This document shows positions 34,964-43,941 of a stretch of 64,000 bases of DNA, piece after piece. This DNA comes from Sphingopyxis sp. 113P3 (lineage in GTDB: Bacteria > Pseudomonadota > Alphaproteobacteria > Sphingomonadales > Sphingomonadaceae). The first letter of the stretch is position 1; every line of letters starts with the position of its first letter. The notes beneath the pieces were generated by a model. The model was not told where the DNA came from. It did not search any database and saw only the letters and a program-made list of their open reading frames with translations. The translations under genes were made by a program, and so were the position numbers. The DNA is taken from contig NZ_CP009452.1 of assembly GCF_001278035.1 (NCBI RefSeq), forward strand, positions 1,025,501-1,089,500. The letters are read 5' to 3'.

Positions 34964-37639
34964 TCAAAATTCCCCTGCGATCCCGACGCGGGCCGCATTG
35001 TTCCCATTGCCCGCATAGGCGAACCCCGCCGTGAGCGCGAAGGGCGCCTCGGTGTCGAGGCGATGCGAGATCGCGCCGCCGATCGCCTGCGCTCCGCGGA
35101 AGGTCGAGCCGTTAAGCGCATAGCTCGTTCGGCCAGGTTCGGAGGGCATCGGCGCATAACCGATCGCCATGGCGGCTGCTATCCCCGCCCGGGCATCGCG
35201 CCGGTCGCGGTTCACGCGGCCTTGAATCCGGGCGATGTCGACCGGTCCGAAATCGGCGAGAGCCAGATTGCCCGATGCGTCCGCCGTCACATAGCGGATG
35301 TCGCCCGACTGCGCTGCCCGGCTCTCGGCCGATCCGATCCCCGCAAGCGTGTAGGTCGAACCCGACGAACCCAGCGCGACCTGGCCAGGTCGGCTCGCGA
35401 CGGCATTTTCGCCGATCGCCACCGCACCTGCGGCGGTCGCCTGCGCGTTGCGGCCGAGCGCGATTGCCGATTGCCCTTCGGCAATGCTGTCCGCACCAAT
35501 TGCCACGGCGCCGGTCCCGATTGCCCTGTTGTCCGCGCCGAGCGCGACGGCGCCCCGTCCGGTGGCGATATTGGGATCACCGATCGCGACGGCGCCGTCA
35601 CCCGAGGCGATATTCCCCGCGCCGATGGCGACGGCCTGGCCGGCCGCAGCCTGCGCGTTCGTTCCGATGGCTACCGAGCGGTCGCCCGCCGCCACGCTGT
35701 CGCCGCCAATGGCCACAGCGTCGGCGCCGGTGGCCTGCGAGGCCGCGCCGCTGCTGTTGACCGCGAAATAGACAAGCTCGGCTTCGTTCGCATTGGCTTT
35801 GGCGAGCGCGATATCGGCGTCAGCCTGCGCCTGCACTGCGATATTGCGCGCGGTATCGGCCTCTGCCTGCGCTTTCACCGCCTTTTCAAAGGCGTTGTCG
35901 GCGCGCTGCCGCGCCGCCACCGCATCCTCGCCTGCCTCAATGGCGACGCGCTGTGCTTCTCGGGCTTCCGTGCGGGCGGCCGCGGCGTTGGTCTGCGCGG
36001 AGACGGCGTTGTCGAATGCGTCGTCCGCTCGCTGCTGGGCGGCGGCCGCGTCCGCAAGCGCGGTGTCCGCGGAGCCCTGCGCGCGGGCCGCGGCGTCCGC
36101 GTTGGCTGCGATCGCGGTATCTTGCGCGGCATTCTCCGCGAGCGCCTGATCGGCCGCATCCTGGGCGCTTGTCGCCCGCGTGAGCGCGGTGTCGGCCGTG
36201 CCCTGCGCCCGCGCCGCTGCCTCGGCGTTGGCGGCAATCGCGGTGTCCTGCGCGGCATTTTCCGCGAGTGCCTGATCGGCCGCATCCTGGGCGCTTGCCG
36301 CCCGCGTGAGCGCGGTGTCGGCGGTGTCCTGCGCGCGGGCCGCTGCCTCGGCGTTGGCGGCAATCGCGGTGTCCTGCGCGGCATTTTCCGCGAGTGCCTG
36401 ATCGGCCGCATCCTGGGCGCTTGCCGCCCGCGTGAGCGCGGTGTCGGCCGTACCCTGCGCCCGCGCCGCCGCCTCTGCGTTCGCGGCAATCGCGGTGTCC
36501 TGCGCAGCATTCTCCGCGAGCGCCTGGTCGGCCGCATCCTGGGCGCTTGCTGCCCGCCCGAGCGCGGTGTCGGCCGTGCTCTGGGCGCGTGCGGCAGCCT
36601 CAGCATTGTCGGCAATCGCGAGATCCTGCGCATCATTTGCGGCAAGGGCCTGGTTTGCGGTGTCCTGGGCCGTGGCGGCGTTCGCGAGCGCGGTCCCGGC
36701 CGCCGCCTGCGCGGCGGTGGCGCTGGCGAGGGCCGTGTCGGCGGTCCCCTGTGCGCTCGCGGCGCTCGCAGCGGCCTCGTCCGCCGCCGCCTGCGCCGCT
36801 GCCACCTGCTGGTTGGTGTTGTAGAGCTGGTCGCCCGTCACCGCGTCGGATGAGCCGGCGGTAACGGCCCCGCTCGCGACATTGACGATCCGTCGCTCCG
36901 CGCCGGCAGCACCCACCGAAACCGTGTTTGCCTCGTCGGCGACCGCCCCCTGACCCAGAGCGACCGAACCCTCACCGGTGGCCTCCGCGTGCGCGCCAAA
37001 AGCCGACGCATTCAGCGCGTTCGCGGTAGCCTGTGCACCGACCGAAGTCGCGTTGTGCTGCCCCTCCGCGCCCGCGCCGGCCTGAGCTGCATGGCCAAGC
37101 GCGGTTGCGCCCTGGTTGACAAACCCGTTCGCCTTGGTGCCGCCAGCGTGGGTGTAAAATCCGAGCGCGGTCCCTCCATCGCCTGAGGCGAAGCTGCTGG
37201 TACCAACCGTCGTGCTCGAAAGACCCAGCGCAGAACTCTCCGAACCGATCGCCGTCGCATAGGAGCCGCTTGCGACACTCCCCCAACCGTTCGCCGTGGT
37301 TGCCGTTTCGCTCGCCGTACTGACCGTGCCGGTCGCCGTGCTGCGGACGCCGGTAGCCTGCGCGCCCCTCCCCGTTGCCGTCGCTGCAAAGCCGCTCGCA
37401 ACGCTTCCCTGGCCGGTTGCGGTGCTGGCGGTCCCGTTCGCGGTGCTGCCCTGGCCGATCGCGGTAGAGTTTGGAGCGTTGGCGGTGCTATCCGCGCCGC
37501 ATTCGGTTGTATTGATGCCCGGTCCGGTGTTGCATTCGGGCGTGGTATCCGCACGAGCCTCGGTTGGGATGAGCAGCGCAGTCGCGATGGCGAGCGGTGC
37601 ACTAGCGACGAGCGATTTCGAAAGCATTGTGGATCGCAT
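34964..37639 (-). CDS. Trimeric autotransporter adhesin, YadA-like
   Basis: An 891-residue surface adhesin that should trimerise. The start at 37639 is chosen for its AGGG ribosome site 8 bases upstream; two upstream methionines are possible. In order: signal peptide (LVASAPLAIATALLIPTEARA); a YadA-type head of 14-residue repeats (STAIGQGSTANGTASTATGQG style); a neck (AGAERRIVNVASGAV...DAVTGDQLYNTNQ); a long alanine-rich coiled-coil stalk including four 42-residue repeats; a second head-like repeat block (GDRSVAIGTNAQAAAGQAVAIG); and a C-terminal YadA membrane anchor (RRDARAGIAAAMAIGYAPMP, ending VGIAGEF). It diverges from a two-component system. Confidence 0.93.
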   Translation of the reverse strand: MRSTMLSKSLVASAPLAIATALLIPTEARADTTPECNTGPGINTTECGADSTANAPNSTAIGQGSTANGTASTATGQGSVASGFAATATGRGAQATGVRSTATGTVSTASETATTANGWGSVASGSYATAIGSESSALGLSSTTVGTSSFASGDGGTALGFYTHAGGTKANGFVNQGATALGHAAQAGAGAEGQHNATSVGAQATANALNASAFGAHAEATGEGSVALGQGAVADEANTVSVGAAGAERRIVNVASGAVTAGSSDAVTGDQLYNTNQQVAAAQAAADEAAASAASAQGTADTALASATAAQAAAGTALANAATAQDTANQALAANDAQDLAIADNAEAAARAQSTADTALGRAASAQDAADQALAENAAQDTAIAANAEAAARAQGTADTALTRAASAQDAADQALAENAAQDTAIAANAEAAARAQDTADTALTRAASAQDAADQALAENAAQDTAIAANAEAAARAQGTADTALTRATSAQDAADQALAENAAQDTAIAANADAAARAQGSADTALADAAAAQQRADDAFDNAVSAQTNAAAARTEAREAQRVAIEAGEDAVAARQRADNAFEKAVKAQAEADTARNIAVQAQADADIALAKANANEAELVYFAVNSSGAASQATGADAVAIGGDSVAAGDRSVAIGTNAQAAAGQAVAIGAGNIASGDGAVAIGDPNIATGRGAVALGADNRAIGTGAVAIGADSIAEGQSAIALGRNAQATAAGAVAIGENAVASRPGQVALGSSGSTYTLAGIGSAESRAAQSGDIRYVTADASGNLALADFGPVDIARIQGRVNRDRRDARAGIAAAMAIGYAPMPSEPGRTSYALNGSTFRGAQAIGGAISHRLDTEAPFALTAGFAYAGNGNNAARVGIAGEF
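36054..36640 (-). repeat. 126-bp tandem repeats encoding 42-residue coiled-coil units
   Basis: Within the adhesin gene the sequence around GTGAGCGCGGTGTCGGC recurs at 36180, 36306 and 36432, with diverged copies at 36054 and 36558: exact 126-bp spacing. Each unit encodes 42 residues, i.e. six heptads, such as AARAQGTADTALTRAASAQD. The near-identity of the central copies implies recent duplication and likely copy-number variation. Confidence 0.9.
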
Positions 37640-37907
37640 GATCATTTCCCTGTTTCGTGCCAACACGTCGACACCGAAGAGCCAAGCGTCCTACGGGGAG
37701 GTGGGGGCGCGCGGTGCGCTGCTCAGCCTTCGTTGCGGCGTGCCTCCAAACTAGGGTCGCCCCGGCCATCGATTCCACCGATCAATTCCAGTGAATTCTG
37801 ACAAAATCTGACGGCGCGGGGTTGGCTCCCTACATGGTTAACAAAATCCAAAGCATTGATTTACGAAAGAAAAGTGGCGATAGCCGATTCATGGGCGCGC
37901 GAACGAC

Positions 37908-39356
37908 ATGCTTGATCTGAAAACGGTTCTCGTCGTCACTCTCGCCACGGTGTGTCTCCAGGCCCTGGTCTGGATCTTTGCATGGCGCGCCTGGCGGCAC
38001 CTATATGAGCTCAGATTTCTTGCAGCCGGTTTCGCCGCAATGGCGCTCGGGGTGTGGCTGATGCTTCTGCGCGGCGAGCAGCCGGGGATCTGGGCGATCC
38101 TCATCCCCAACACGATCATCAAGCTCGGCCTCGTCCTGCTCGCCGAAGGGCTCGCCCGCTTTCTTGGTCAACCGCGCTACAGCTGGATCGGCCTTTCGCT
38201 GCTCGCCGCCCATATTGCCGTGTGGAGCACGGTGATCGTGGCCGCGCCTGGCGATGTTGCGATCCGGATACACGCCTCTACGCTCTTTACCCTCGTCATC
38301 ATGTCGGTGATGTGCCTCGGGCTTGCTCGCGATCGCACGCAGCCAGCGCTTCTGCGCTGGGCCACCATCGCAGTCCTTGGCGAATATATGCTCGCAAGCG
38401 TGGTGCAGAGCGCCTTGGAGTTCATGCTGCCCGCCGACTTTCAAAGCGCCCCGATCCTCGCCGACCGCAATGCCTGGTATCTGCTGCAGGGCACATTGTT
38501 TCTGATCGCCCTCTTTACCTGCCTTCTCTTCATGCTGAGCGCGCGGCTCTCGGCTGACCTGCGCGAAAAGAACGCCCGTCTGATGAACGAAGTCGAGGCC
38601 CGGCGGCGTCTTGAAAATCGTTTGAGTGCGAGCCTCGACGCCGAGCGCGCGCTTCGCGAGGAGCAGGCCGACCTGGTGCGCGTGGTCAGCCACGAGTTTC
38701 GCACACCGCTCGCCGTCATTCGCCGCTCTGCAGAAATGATCAGCCTCGTGGGCGACAGTGCTCCGAAAGCCAAGCACGAGCGGCTCGCAGGGATTAACGA
38801 AGCGGTCGATCGGCTGTTCGCGCTGATCGACCGCTTCATGACCGACGACCGCGAGCGCACCTTCCAACCCGAACCCGTCAGGATCGGCGCCATTCTGGCC
38901 GAAGTCCTGGCGCATCTTGCCGTGCGGGAGCACCGGGGGCGTCTCGAGGTTGCGATCGAAAATCCGCAGGTGATGCTGGAAGCCGACGCCGAGATGATCG
39001 CGACGGTCCTCACCAATCTCATCGACAATGCGCTCAAATATTCGCCCGCCGACAGCCAGGTCGCGATAGTGGGCCGCGAAGAAGGGGCATCCCTCGTCGT
39101 CGAGGTGCGCGATCGGGGGATTGGCATTCCCGCGAGCGATCGCGGCAAGATAGGTCGCCGCTTTTTTCGCGCACCCAACGCCAGCGCGATCACGGGAACG
39201 GGGCTCGGTATCTATTCGGCTCGCCGGCTTCTCGCCTTTCACGGCGGCACCCTCGATTACGAGCACCCGAGCGACGGCGGCACAGTGGCCGTCGTGCGCG
39301 TCCCGCTGCCCGCGGTGCGCCAGCGCCAGGTCAGCTGCGAGAGGGTGACGGCGTGA
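37908..39356 (+). CDS. Membrane sensor histidine kinase
   Basis: A 482-residue sensor kinase. Seven-helix-like membrane region at residues 1-215, a coiled coil (NARLMNEVEARRRLENRL), then the kinase core: H-box VVSHEFRTPL (phospho-acceptor His262), N-box NLIDNALKYS, G1 DRGIGIP, and G2 GTGLGIYSARR. The N-terminal membrane module resembles the 7TM-type sensor domain family but no ligand is evident. It overlaps the response regulator by 4 bases. It diverges from the adhesin gene, which it may regulate; inference. Confidence 0.92.
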   Translation: MLDLKTVLVVTLATVCLQALVWIFAWRAWRHLYELRFLAAGFAAMALGVWLMLLRGEQPGIWAILIPNTIIKLGLVLLAEGLARFLGQPRYSWIGLSLLAAHIAVWSTVIVAAPGDVAIRIHASTLFTLVIMSVMCLGLARDRTQPALLRWATIAVLGEYMLASVVQSALEFMLPADFQSAPILADRNAWYLLQGTLFLIALFTCLLFMLSARLSADLREKNARLMNEVEARRRLENRLSASLDAERALREEQADLVRVVSHEFRTPLAVIRRSAEMISLVGDSAPKAKHERLAGINEAVDRLFALIDRFMTDDRERTFQPEPVRIGAILAEVLAHLAVREHRGRLEVAIENPQVMLEADAEMIATVLTNLIDNALKYSPADSQVAIVGREEGASLVVEVRDRGIGIPASDRGKIGRRFFRAPNASAITGTGLGIYSARRLLAFHGGTLDYEHPSDGGTVAVVRVPLPAVRQRQVSCERVTA

Positions 39357-40048
39357 GTCAGATCCTGATCGTCGAAGATGAACCCAGGCTGCGGCAGGAC
39401 CTCGGCGACTTTCTGAAGCTGCGCGGCTTTGAGGTAACATCCGCGGCTTGCGCGCAGGAAATGCGCGCGGCGTTTGCAAACCAACTGGCGCCCGATGTCG
39501 TCATCCTCGACGTGGGGCTACCCGATGGAAATGGTTTCGATCTCGCTCTGGAAATTCGCAAGGGCCACAATTGCGGCATCATCATGCTGAGTGCCTATGG
39601 CGACACCGGAGACCGGGTTCGAGGGTTCGACAGCGGCGCCGACATCTATCTCGTCAAGCACAGCCCCTTGCGCGAGGTCGAAGCGGCCACCCGCTCGCTC
39701 TTGCGGCGAACGCGGGAAGCGCGAGCCGCGGCGGGCGGCACTTCGGGTTCCTGGGCTCTCGACACCACCAGCTGGGAACTGGCTTCGCCCGACGGCAAGT
39801 CGCTTCGGCTGACCGGTACCGAATTTGCCTTCTTGCATCTGCTGTGCCAGCGTCAGGGCCAGACGTGCACGAGAGAGGAGCTCGTGACCGCGCTTGCGCG
39901 GCCCTCTGGTCATTTCGAGAATCGCCACCTCGACGCCATTGTGAGCCGGCTGCGCAGAAAAATCGAAAGCGCCACGGCTCACCCCCCAGCTATCAAGGTT
40001 GTCTATGGTGTAGGCTATACTTTTGCAGCCCCGGTGGTCGTCGAATGA
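39353..40048 (+). CDS. OmpR/PhoB-type response regulator
   Basis: A 231-residue regulator. Receiver domain: acidic pocket in ILIVEDEPRLRQDL, phospho-acceptor Asp53 in VILDVGLPDGNGFD, Lys in YLVKHSPL. The C-terminal winged helix (LTGTEFAFLHLLCQRQGQTCTREELVTAL and the recognition segment RHLDAIVSRLRRKIE) binds DNA. GTG start overlapping the kinase stop. Forms a pair with the preceding kinase; targets unknown, possibly the divergent adhesin gene. Confidence 0.92.
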   Translation: MSQILIVEDEPRLRQDLGDFLKLRGFEVTSAACAQEMRAAFANQLAPDVVILDVGLPDGNGFDLALEIRKGHNCGIIMLSAYGDTGDRVRGFDSGADIYLVKHSPLREVEAATRSLLRRTREARAAAGGTSGSWALDTTSWELASPDGKSLRLTGTEFAFLHLLCQRQGQTCTREELVTALARPSGHFENRHLDAIVSRLRRKIESATAHPPAIKVVYGVGYTFAAPVVVE

Positions 40049-40093
40049 TGGGGGCACATCCGGCGGCGGTTGATGCCGCGTCGCGGCAAAAAT

Positions 40094-41014
40094 TTACCCC
40101 TCCGCCTCACTCCGCAATCTCTCGATCCGCTCGGCGCAGAGTGTTTCCACGATATTGCGCAGCCTGCTGGCCGCCTCGGCCAATGCAGCAAGGTCTTCGG
40201 CGCTGATCTCATAGCTCATCGAGTAGCGAGCCTCGACATACGCCCGTTTCAAGAGCTCAAAGCGCCTGCGGTCGATTTTATTGTCGCGCGGCCAGGCCGC
40301 GATCAGCCGCTCCTCCTTGTCCTCGGCGAGCGAGCGGAGGAATTTGATGTTGTGGGACCGGGGAAAGTAGAATGTGTATGTCAGAAGAAAGCAGCCATAT
40401 GCGCGTTCCACGGCTTGGTGAAGCGCAAACGCGGCCGCGTTCATCCACTGCCTATTCTGCGGACTCCGTTCAACCTGAAAACGAGCCGTTTCGATCTGAA
40501 CGTTGATTGCGGGAAACGAGCTTGCATAATATTCTGATGCCATCCTGTACGCATCGCTGGCCGTCATAGGCTGCGGCGCGGCGAACGGGTGGTTGGGTAG
40601 CTCGTAAAGGGCGATGCCGTCGCGGATGATGTCGACCCAGAAATATTCGCCGCGGCGGAGCGCCTGATTCACCTCCTGCATCGTATGAACGATGATGTTG
40701 ACGGTTCGCCCTATTGCAGGATCGCGCAGGATCCTGTCCTCGGCGACATACCAGTGATCGGCAATGTCGGTGAGGTCCTCGTGACTGACAATGATCAGGA
40801 GATCAAAGTCGGACTGATAGCCATTTTCGGGCTCGTCGACCCAGTCGCCCCGCGCATAGCTGCCGAAAAGGATGATCTTCAGGATCTTGCCGTTGCGCTT
40901 CCATTCCATCGTCGCGCGCTCGATCGAGCGCGCAAACTCCTCCATCAGCACGCACGTGATACGCTCAAGCTCGCCTTGCTGTCTTGCCGGCAGATGGTGG
41001 ATGTCACTTCTCAT
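40094..41014 (-). CDS. Nucleotidyltransferase-HEPN fusion protein (MNT-HEPN)
   Basis: A 306-residue protein with an N-terminal minimal nucleotidyltransferase domain: LFGSYARGDW (Gly51, Ser52) and SDFDLLIIV (Asp69, Asp71). The C-terminal half (from about residue 155) is a HEPN-like helical bundle with YGCFLLTYTFYFPRSHNIKFLRSLAEDKE. In two-gene MNT-HEPN toxin-antitoxins the MNT AMPylates the HEPN RNase; here both are in one chain. The HEPN catalytic RxxxxH is not plain (nearest Arg/His are in PRSHNIKFL), so RNase activity is uncertain. The start at 41014 is chosen over one 39 bases upstream. It is a neighbour of a RES-Xre pair. Confidence 0.82.
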   Translation of the reverse strand: MRSDIHHLPARQQGELERITCVLMEEFARSIERATMEWKRNGKILKIILFGSYARGDWVDEPENGYQSDFDLLIIVSHEDLTDIADHWYVAEDRILRDPAIGRTVNIIVHTMQEVNQALRRGEYFWVDIIRDGIALYELPNHPFAAPQPMTASDAYRMASEYYASSFPAINVQIETARFQVERSPQNRQWMNAAAFALHQAVERAYGCFLLTYTFYFPRSHNIKFLRSLAEDKEERLIAAWPRDNKIDRRRFELLKRAYVEARYSMSYEISAEDLAALAEAASRLRNIVETLCAERIERLRSEAEG

Positions 41015-41127
41015 TTTCGCTTCGATTCTGACGGGAGACCCAAGGGCTGGCAAGCTCTTCTGCCCTCAATCTGGCGCTATCGGACGCGGCGACGTCCCGG
41101 AAGGGGAGGGGGAACGTAGGGCGGGCG

Positions 41128-41817
41128 TCACTCGCCCAGGCTTCGTTTTTCATAGACGGTCCTGATCGAGGTCCCGTCCCATACATAGCAAAGATGCCGC
41201 TCCTGCCGGCAATTTGAAAGAATGCGGGGGCGGAATGCGGCAGCGCATTCGCCCCCCTCGTGACGGACGCTCCAGTAGCGGATGCCGTCGGCGCCCGCAT
41301 CGCGCAGCTCGGACGCGAGGCCCTGGGCGATCGCATAATTGTCGGGGTCATAGAGATGCGGGTGGCTCGCTGCGAGCGGACGGATGTCGTGGAGATCGGC
41401 GGCGAGGTCGACCGCGTAGACGCGCATGTCGATTTCCTGCGGGGGCTCGTTAGTCGCAGCGAGGAATTTGGTGCGGTGGTGTTTCGTCTCTGCGATGGCC
41501 GTCTCGAGCGTGAGCGCGGCGTAAAAAACGCCGAAGCTGCCATCGGTGAAGCGGCTGCCCGTGGGGTTGAGATGCGTAAAGGCTGCCATGATCGGCGTCG
41601 CTCCCGGGCCCGAAACCCGATCCTCGGGCGGCACGAGCGCAAGATCACCAACCTCGTCCCTCAGGCGGTCGTTGGTCATCGCCTCGATCTGGAAGACCGC
41701 ATCGAGATCCTCTGCGCGCGCGACCTTGTCGAACAGCCCGACCGGTGGGAAGCGGCTCGGGATGATGCGATAGCAAGGCGACCAATGGGTCGCGGTGACA
41801 GGAATATCTTGTGCCAC
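41128..41817 (-). CDS. RES-domain toxin
   Basis: A 229-residue RES domain protein, the toxin of RES-Xre modules; characterised members degrade NAD+ and some ADP-ribosylate targets. The conserved Arg near the start (CYRIIPSRFP), the Glu in FYAALTLETAIAE and a late Ser (RYWSVRHEGG) are consistent with the RES active-site trio. It is the second gene of a minus-strand pair, 3 bases after the Xre antitoxin. Confidence 0.88.
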   Translation of the reverse strand: MAQDIPVTATHWSPCYRIIPSRFPPVGLFDKVARAEDLDAVFQIEAMTNDRLRDEVGDLALVPPEDRVSGPGATPIMAAFTHLNPTGSRFTDGSFGVFYAALTLETAIAETKHHRTKFLAATNEPPQEIDMRVYAVDLAADLHDIRPLAASHPHLYDPDNYAIAQGLASELRDAGADGIRYWSVRHEGGECAAAFRPRILSNCRQERHLCYVWDGTSIRTVYEKRSLGE

Positions 41818-41820
41818 GCC

Positions 41821-42204
41821 TTAGCCGCGCTGACCGTCGATATATTGCCGCACGACATAAAGATCAGCGACATTGCCCGAGGTCATCCGGTCGAGCGCCG
41901 ACTTGCCCGCGAAAAGCTTCGCCTTGTTCGGCTTGCGCACCCAACTATCCGCGGTCGCGGGCACAAGGATCTGCAGCCCCTTGTAGATGCCCATCACGTA
42001 GGAAATCCGCTCAAGCGCGTCCTTCGAGAGCGCCGCGACCTCGCCGCGCTTCCAGTTCTGAAGGGTCGAGCGGCTGTCGAGCCCGAGCAAGGCCATTTGC
42101 TCCGCTTCATTGAGATCCCACGCCTCGGCGATACTGAAGAAGGTTCGCAGCGCCGGGCCAGTCAGGCTCTTGCGGTCGATCGCGTTACGGGCTGCGGTTG
42201 CCAT
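41821..42204 (-). CDS. Xre/MbcA/ParS-type antitoxin with toxin-binding domain
   Basis: A 127-residue DNA-binding antitoxin. N-terminal HTH (ALRTFFSIAEAWDLNEAEQMALLGLDSRSTLQNWKRG), C-terminal toxin-binding domain of the MbcA/ParS/Xre type (RISYVMGIYKGLQILVPATADSWVRKPNKAKLFAGKSALDRMTSG). The ribosome site is AAAGGAGCCGAT. The 134-base upstream region presumably carries the autoregulated promoter. It lies immediately before the RES toxin gene; together they form a complete toxin-antitoxin operon. Confidence 0.88.
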   Translation of the reverse strand: MATAARNAIDRKSLTGPALRTFFSIAEAWDLNEAEQMALLGLDSRSTLQNWKRGEVAALSKDALERISYVMGIYKGLQILVPATADSWVRKPNKAKLFAGKSALDRMTSGNVADLYVVRQYIDGQRG

Positions 42205-42338
42205 ATCGGCTCCTTTCCGAGCCTACATTATCCTTATCTGGTCAAAAATCAATATTCGACCCGAATCGGAACATTTGACTATGCTGATGCGACCGGTTCC
42301 CACGACAGGGTTCGCCGGCGATGCCCTCGCTTTCCCAA

Positions 42339-42557
42339 TCAGGGTCGACCCGGCGCCTCCGGCGATACTCCGACGACGTCCACCAGACCCTCGCCAACCA
42401 CTACTCCGGTGATCCGGACCCGCTTTTCGATATGGTCGACAGGGACACGGTGAAGATCGAGCTTCCAGCGGCCGCCGAGATCGCGGCGCAGGATGAAGCC
42501 GCCCGCCTCGCGGACCAAGGTTCCGGTTTCGTCAATCCTGGTCCCGATCGCGGTCAT
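42339..42557 (-). CDS. DUF5818 domain protein
   Basis: A 72-residue protein reading MTAIGTRIDETGTLVREAGGFILRRDLGG with VPVDHIEKRVRITGVVVGEGLVDV, the pattern of DUF5818, a small OB-fold-like family frequent in sphingomonads. No signal peptide. Function unknown. Ribosome site AAGGCGG upstream. Confidence 0.75.
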   Translation of the reverse strand: MTAIGTRIDETGTLVREAGGFILRRDLGGRWKLDLHRVPVDHIEKRVRITGVVVGEGLVDVVGVSPEAPGRP

Positions 42558-42801
42558 GAGCCGCCTTTATGAAATGCAAGGATCAAGTGCCAGTCCAAAC
42601 CTTCTGAGGAAGGCCGGGCCTTGCGTGCGGCACCACGCGTCCCGAGCGAATTTAGAACCAGATTGAGGCCGTCTCCGCGACACAAACTGGCAAAGCTCGC
42701 TTATGCTCATCGCCTGCGCGCTGGAGTCCGTCCGTCGATTGATCCGGCAAAAGCGCCCAGATTTCGAAGCCTTGGCCCTGATTGTGTCATGGGAGTATAT
42801 T

Positions 42802-43567
42802 ATGCACCATAAGATCGACTGGCAGTCCGAATATTATACGAGGATGTTCGAGCGATATGATCGGGCGGATTTCGCGCAGGAGTTTCTCCGCCGCAATCCC
42901 TGCTATCAGCGTCAGTATGTCGCTGCGCTAGGCAAGCCCGCGGCGCTCGGCCGGGTCGCGCGCCACTGGGGGTTGGTCTTTCGCCTTCGATCCCGATCTT
43001 AGCGCCGCCGAAGCACCCGCAATCTGGCATCCACGTGCCTGCGCGCTCGTCGCGGTTGCCCAGCCGGCGCCCGAGGGACTCGCTGCGGCACGGCTCGCTG
43101 AACTTGTGCGCAGCGACCGGGTCGCGAGCGAAGTGATCGGCTATCGCGAATGGCATCTCGTGCTTCGGATTGCGGGCCGCCACTACCGCGTCGCTGTCCG
43201 CTACTGCGAGGGCAACGAGGAAATTGCCTATGTCTGCCCAGCCGACGCGCAGGGTGGCATCCGGCTCGCGCTTGCCGCCGCGCTGCATCGCGGCCTGAGC
43301 GGGGAGGAGCTGGTGACGCCTCCAGCCGGCGTCGATCCCGGACCAACCGAGCGCTGGCGCCTTGTCCAGTGGCTTCGTCTTCTCGATGGGATCGCGGTCG
43401 GCGCGTCGCCTCGTGCGCTTGCCGCCGCGCTCCTTACGCCCGAGGCGCGTCATTATTCGGCCGCCGAGTGGGACGCCTCGAGCGAAAGGCGCCGCATCGC
43501 GCGATGGCAGCGCGGCGCGCTCGCGATGCGCGACGGCGGTTACCGCGCGCTCCTCGCGGCCTCATGA
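42802..43567 (+). pseudogene. DUF2285-type (DUF6499) ICE regulator, split by a +1 frameshift
   Basis: The start MHHKIDWQSEYYTRMFERYDRADFAQEFLRRNPCYQRQY, with ribosome site GGGAG, is the DUF6499/transcriptional-regulator domain typical of sphingomonad and rhizobial ICEs. After GLVF (42982) the frame breaks: the next frame continues AFDPDLSAAEAPAIWHPRACALVAV and ends with the DUF2285 domain (RIAGRHYRVAVRYCEGNEE...SPRALAAALLTPEARHYSAAEWDASSERRRIARW). One extra base at about 42981-42983 (TTTCGCC) accounts for it. Either the gene is dead, or this is a sequencing error; both halves are otherwise intact. Confidence 0.82.
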
Positions 43568-43686
43568 TCGGGACATTCCGACCTTTCCGCGCTTTGTCCG
43601 TTCTCCGTCATGATCAGGATCGGCGAGACATGCCTTGAGCCCGCGAGCCTGGCGGGCACGTCGCTTGCTAACGCCGGAGATCGCCC

Positions 43687-43941
43687 ATGACCGAGCCGTT
43701 TGAGCCCGATGGCCCCCGCTATCTCAGAACCCCCGATGCGGCCTTGCATCTCGGGCTCTCGGCGCGAACGCTCGAAAAGCACCGCTGCTTCGGCACGGGC
43801 CCCAAATATCTGAAGCTGGGCGGGCGCATCGTCTATGAGATTTCCGATCTCGACGCCTGGGCTGGAACTGGGCTGCGCTATTCGACCACGAATCCGCCCA
43901 AGCGACTGATCCATCCCGCACGCCGTGTGGTGCGTCGCTGA
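43687..43941 (+). CDS. Helix-turn-helix protein (AlpA/excisionase-like)
   Basis: An 84-residue protein with a MerR/AlpA-type HTH: YLRTPDAALHLGLSARTLEKHRCFGTGPKYLKLGGRIVYEISDLDAWAG. Such proteins sit in ICE regulatory regions next to DUF2285 proteins and act as excisionases or regulators. The stop overlaps the ATG of the next gene by one base. Consistent with the ICE context. Confidence 0.82.
   Translation: MTEPFEPDGPRYLRTPDAALHLGLSARTLEKHRCFGTGPKYLKLGGRIVYEISDLDAWAGTGLRYSTTNPPKRLIHPARRVVRR

Noticed and set aside
36054..36640. Regular spaced repeats reminiscent of a CRISPR array
   Set aside because: Repeats are 126 bp, contiguous and in frame with adhesin coiled-coil codons; no unique spacers.
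34871..36853. 660-codon plus-strand frame rich in RGVGG repeats
   Set aside because: Antisense to the trimeric autotransporter; the repeats mirror its coiled-coil units.
40074..40088. Inverted repeat TGCCGCGTCGCGGCA between convergent genes
   Set aside because: Short stem and the adjacent A/T run is on the wrong side for either gene, so not called a terminator.
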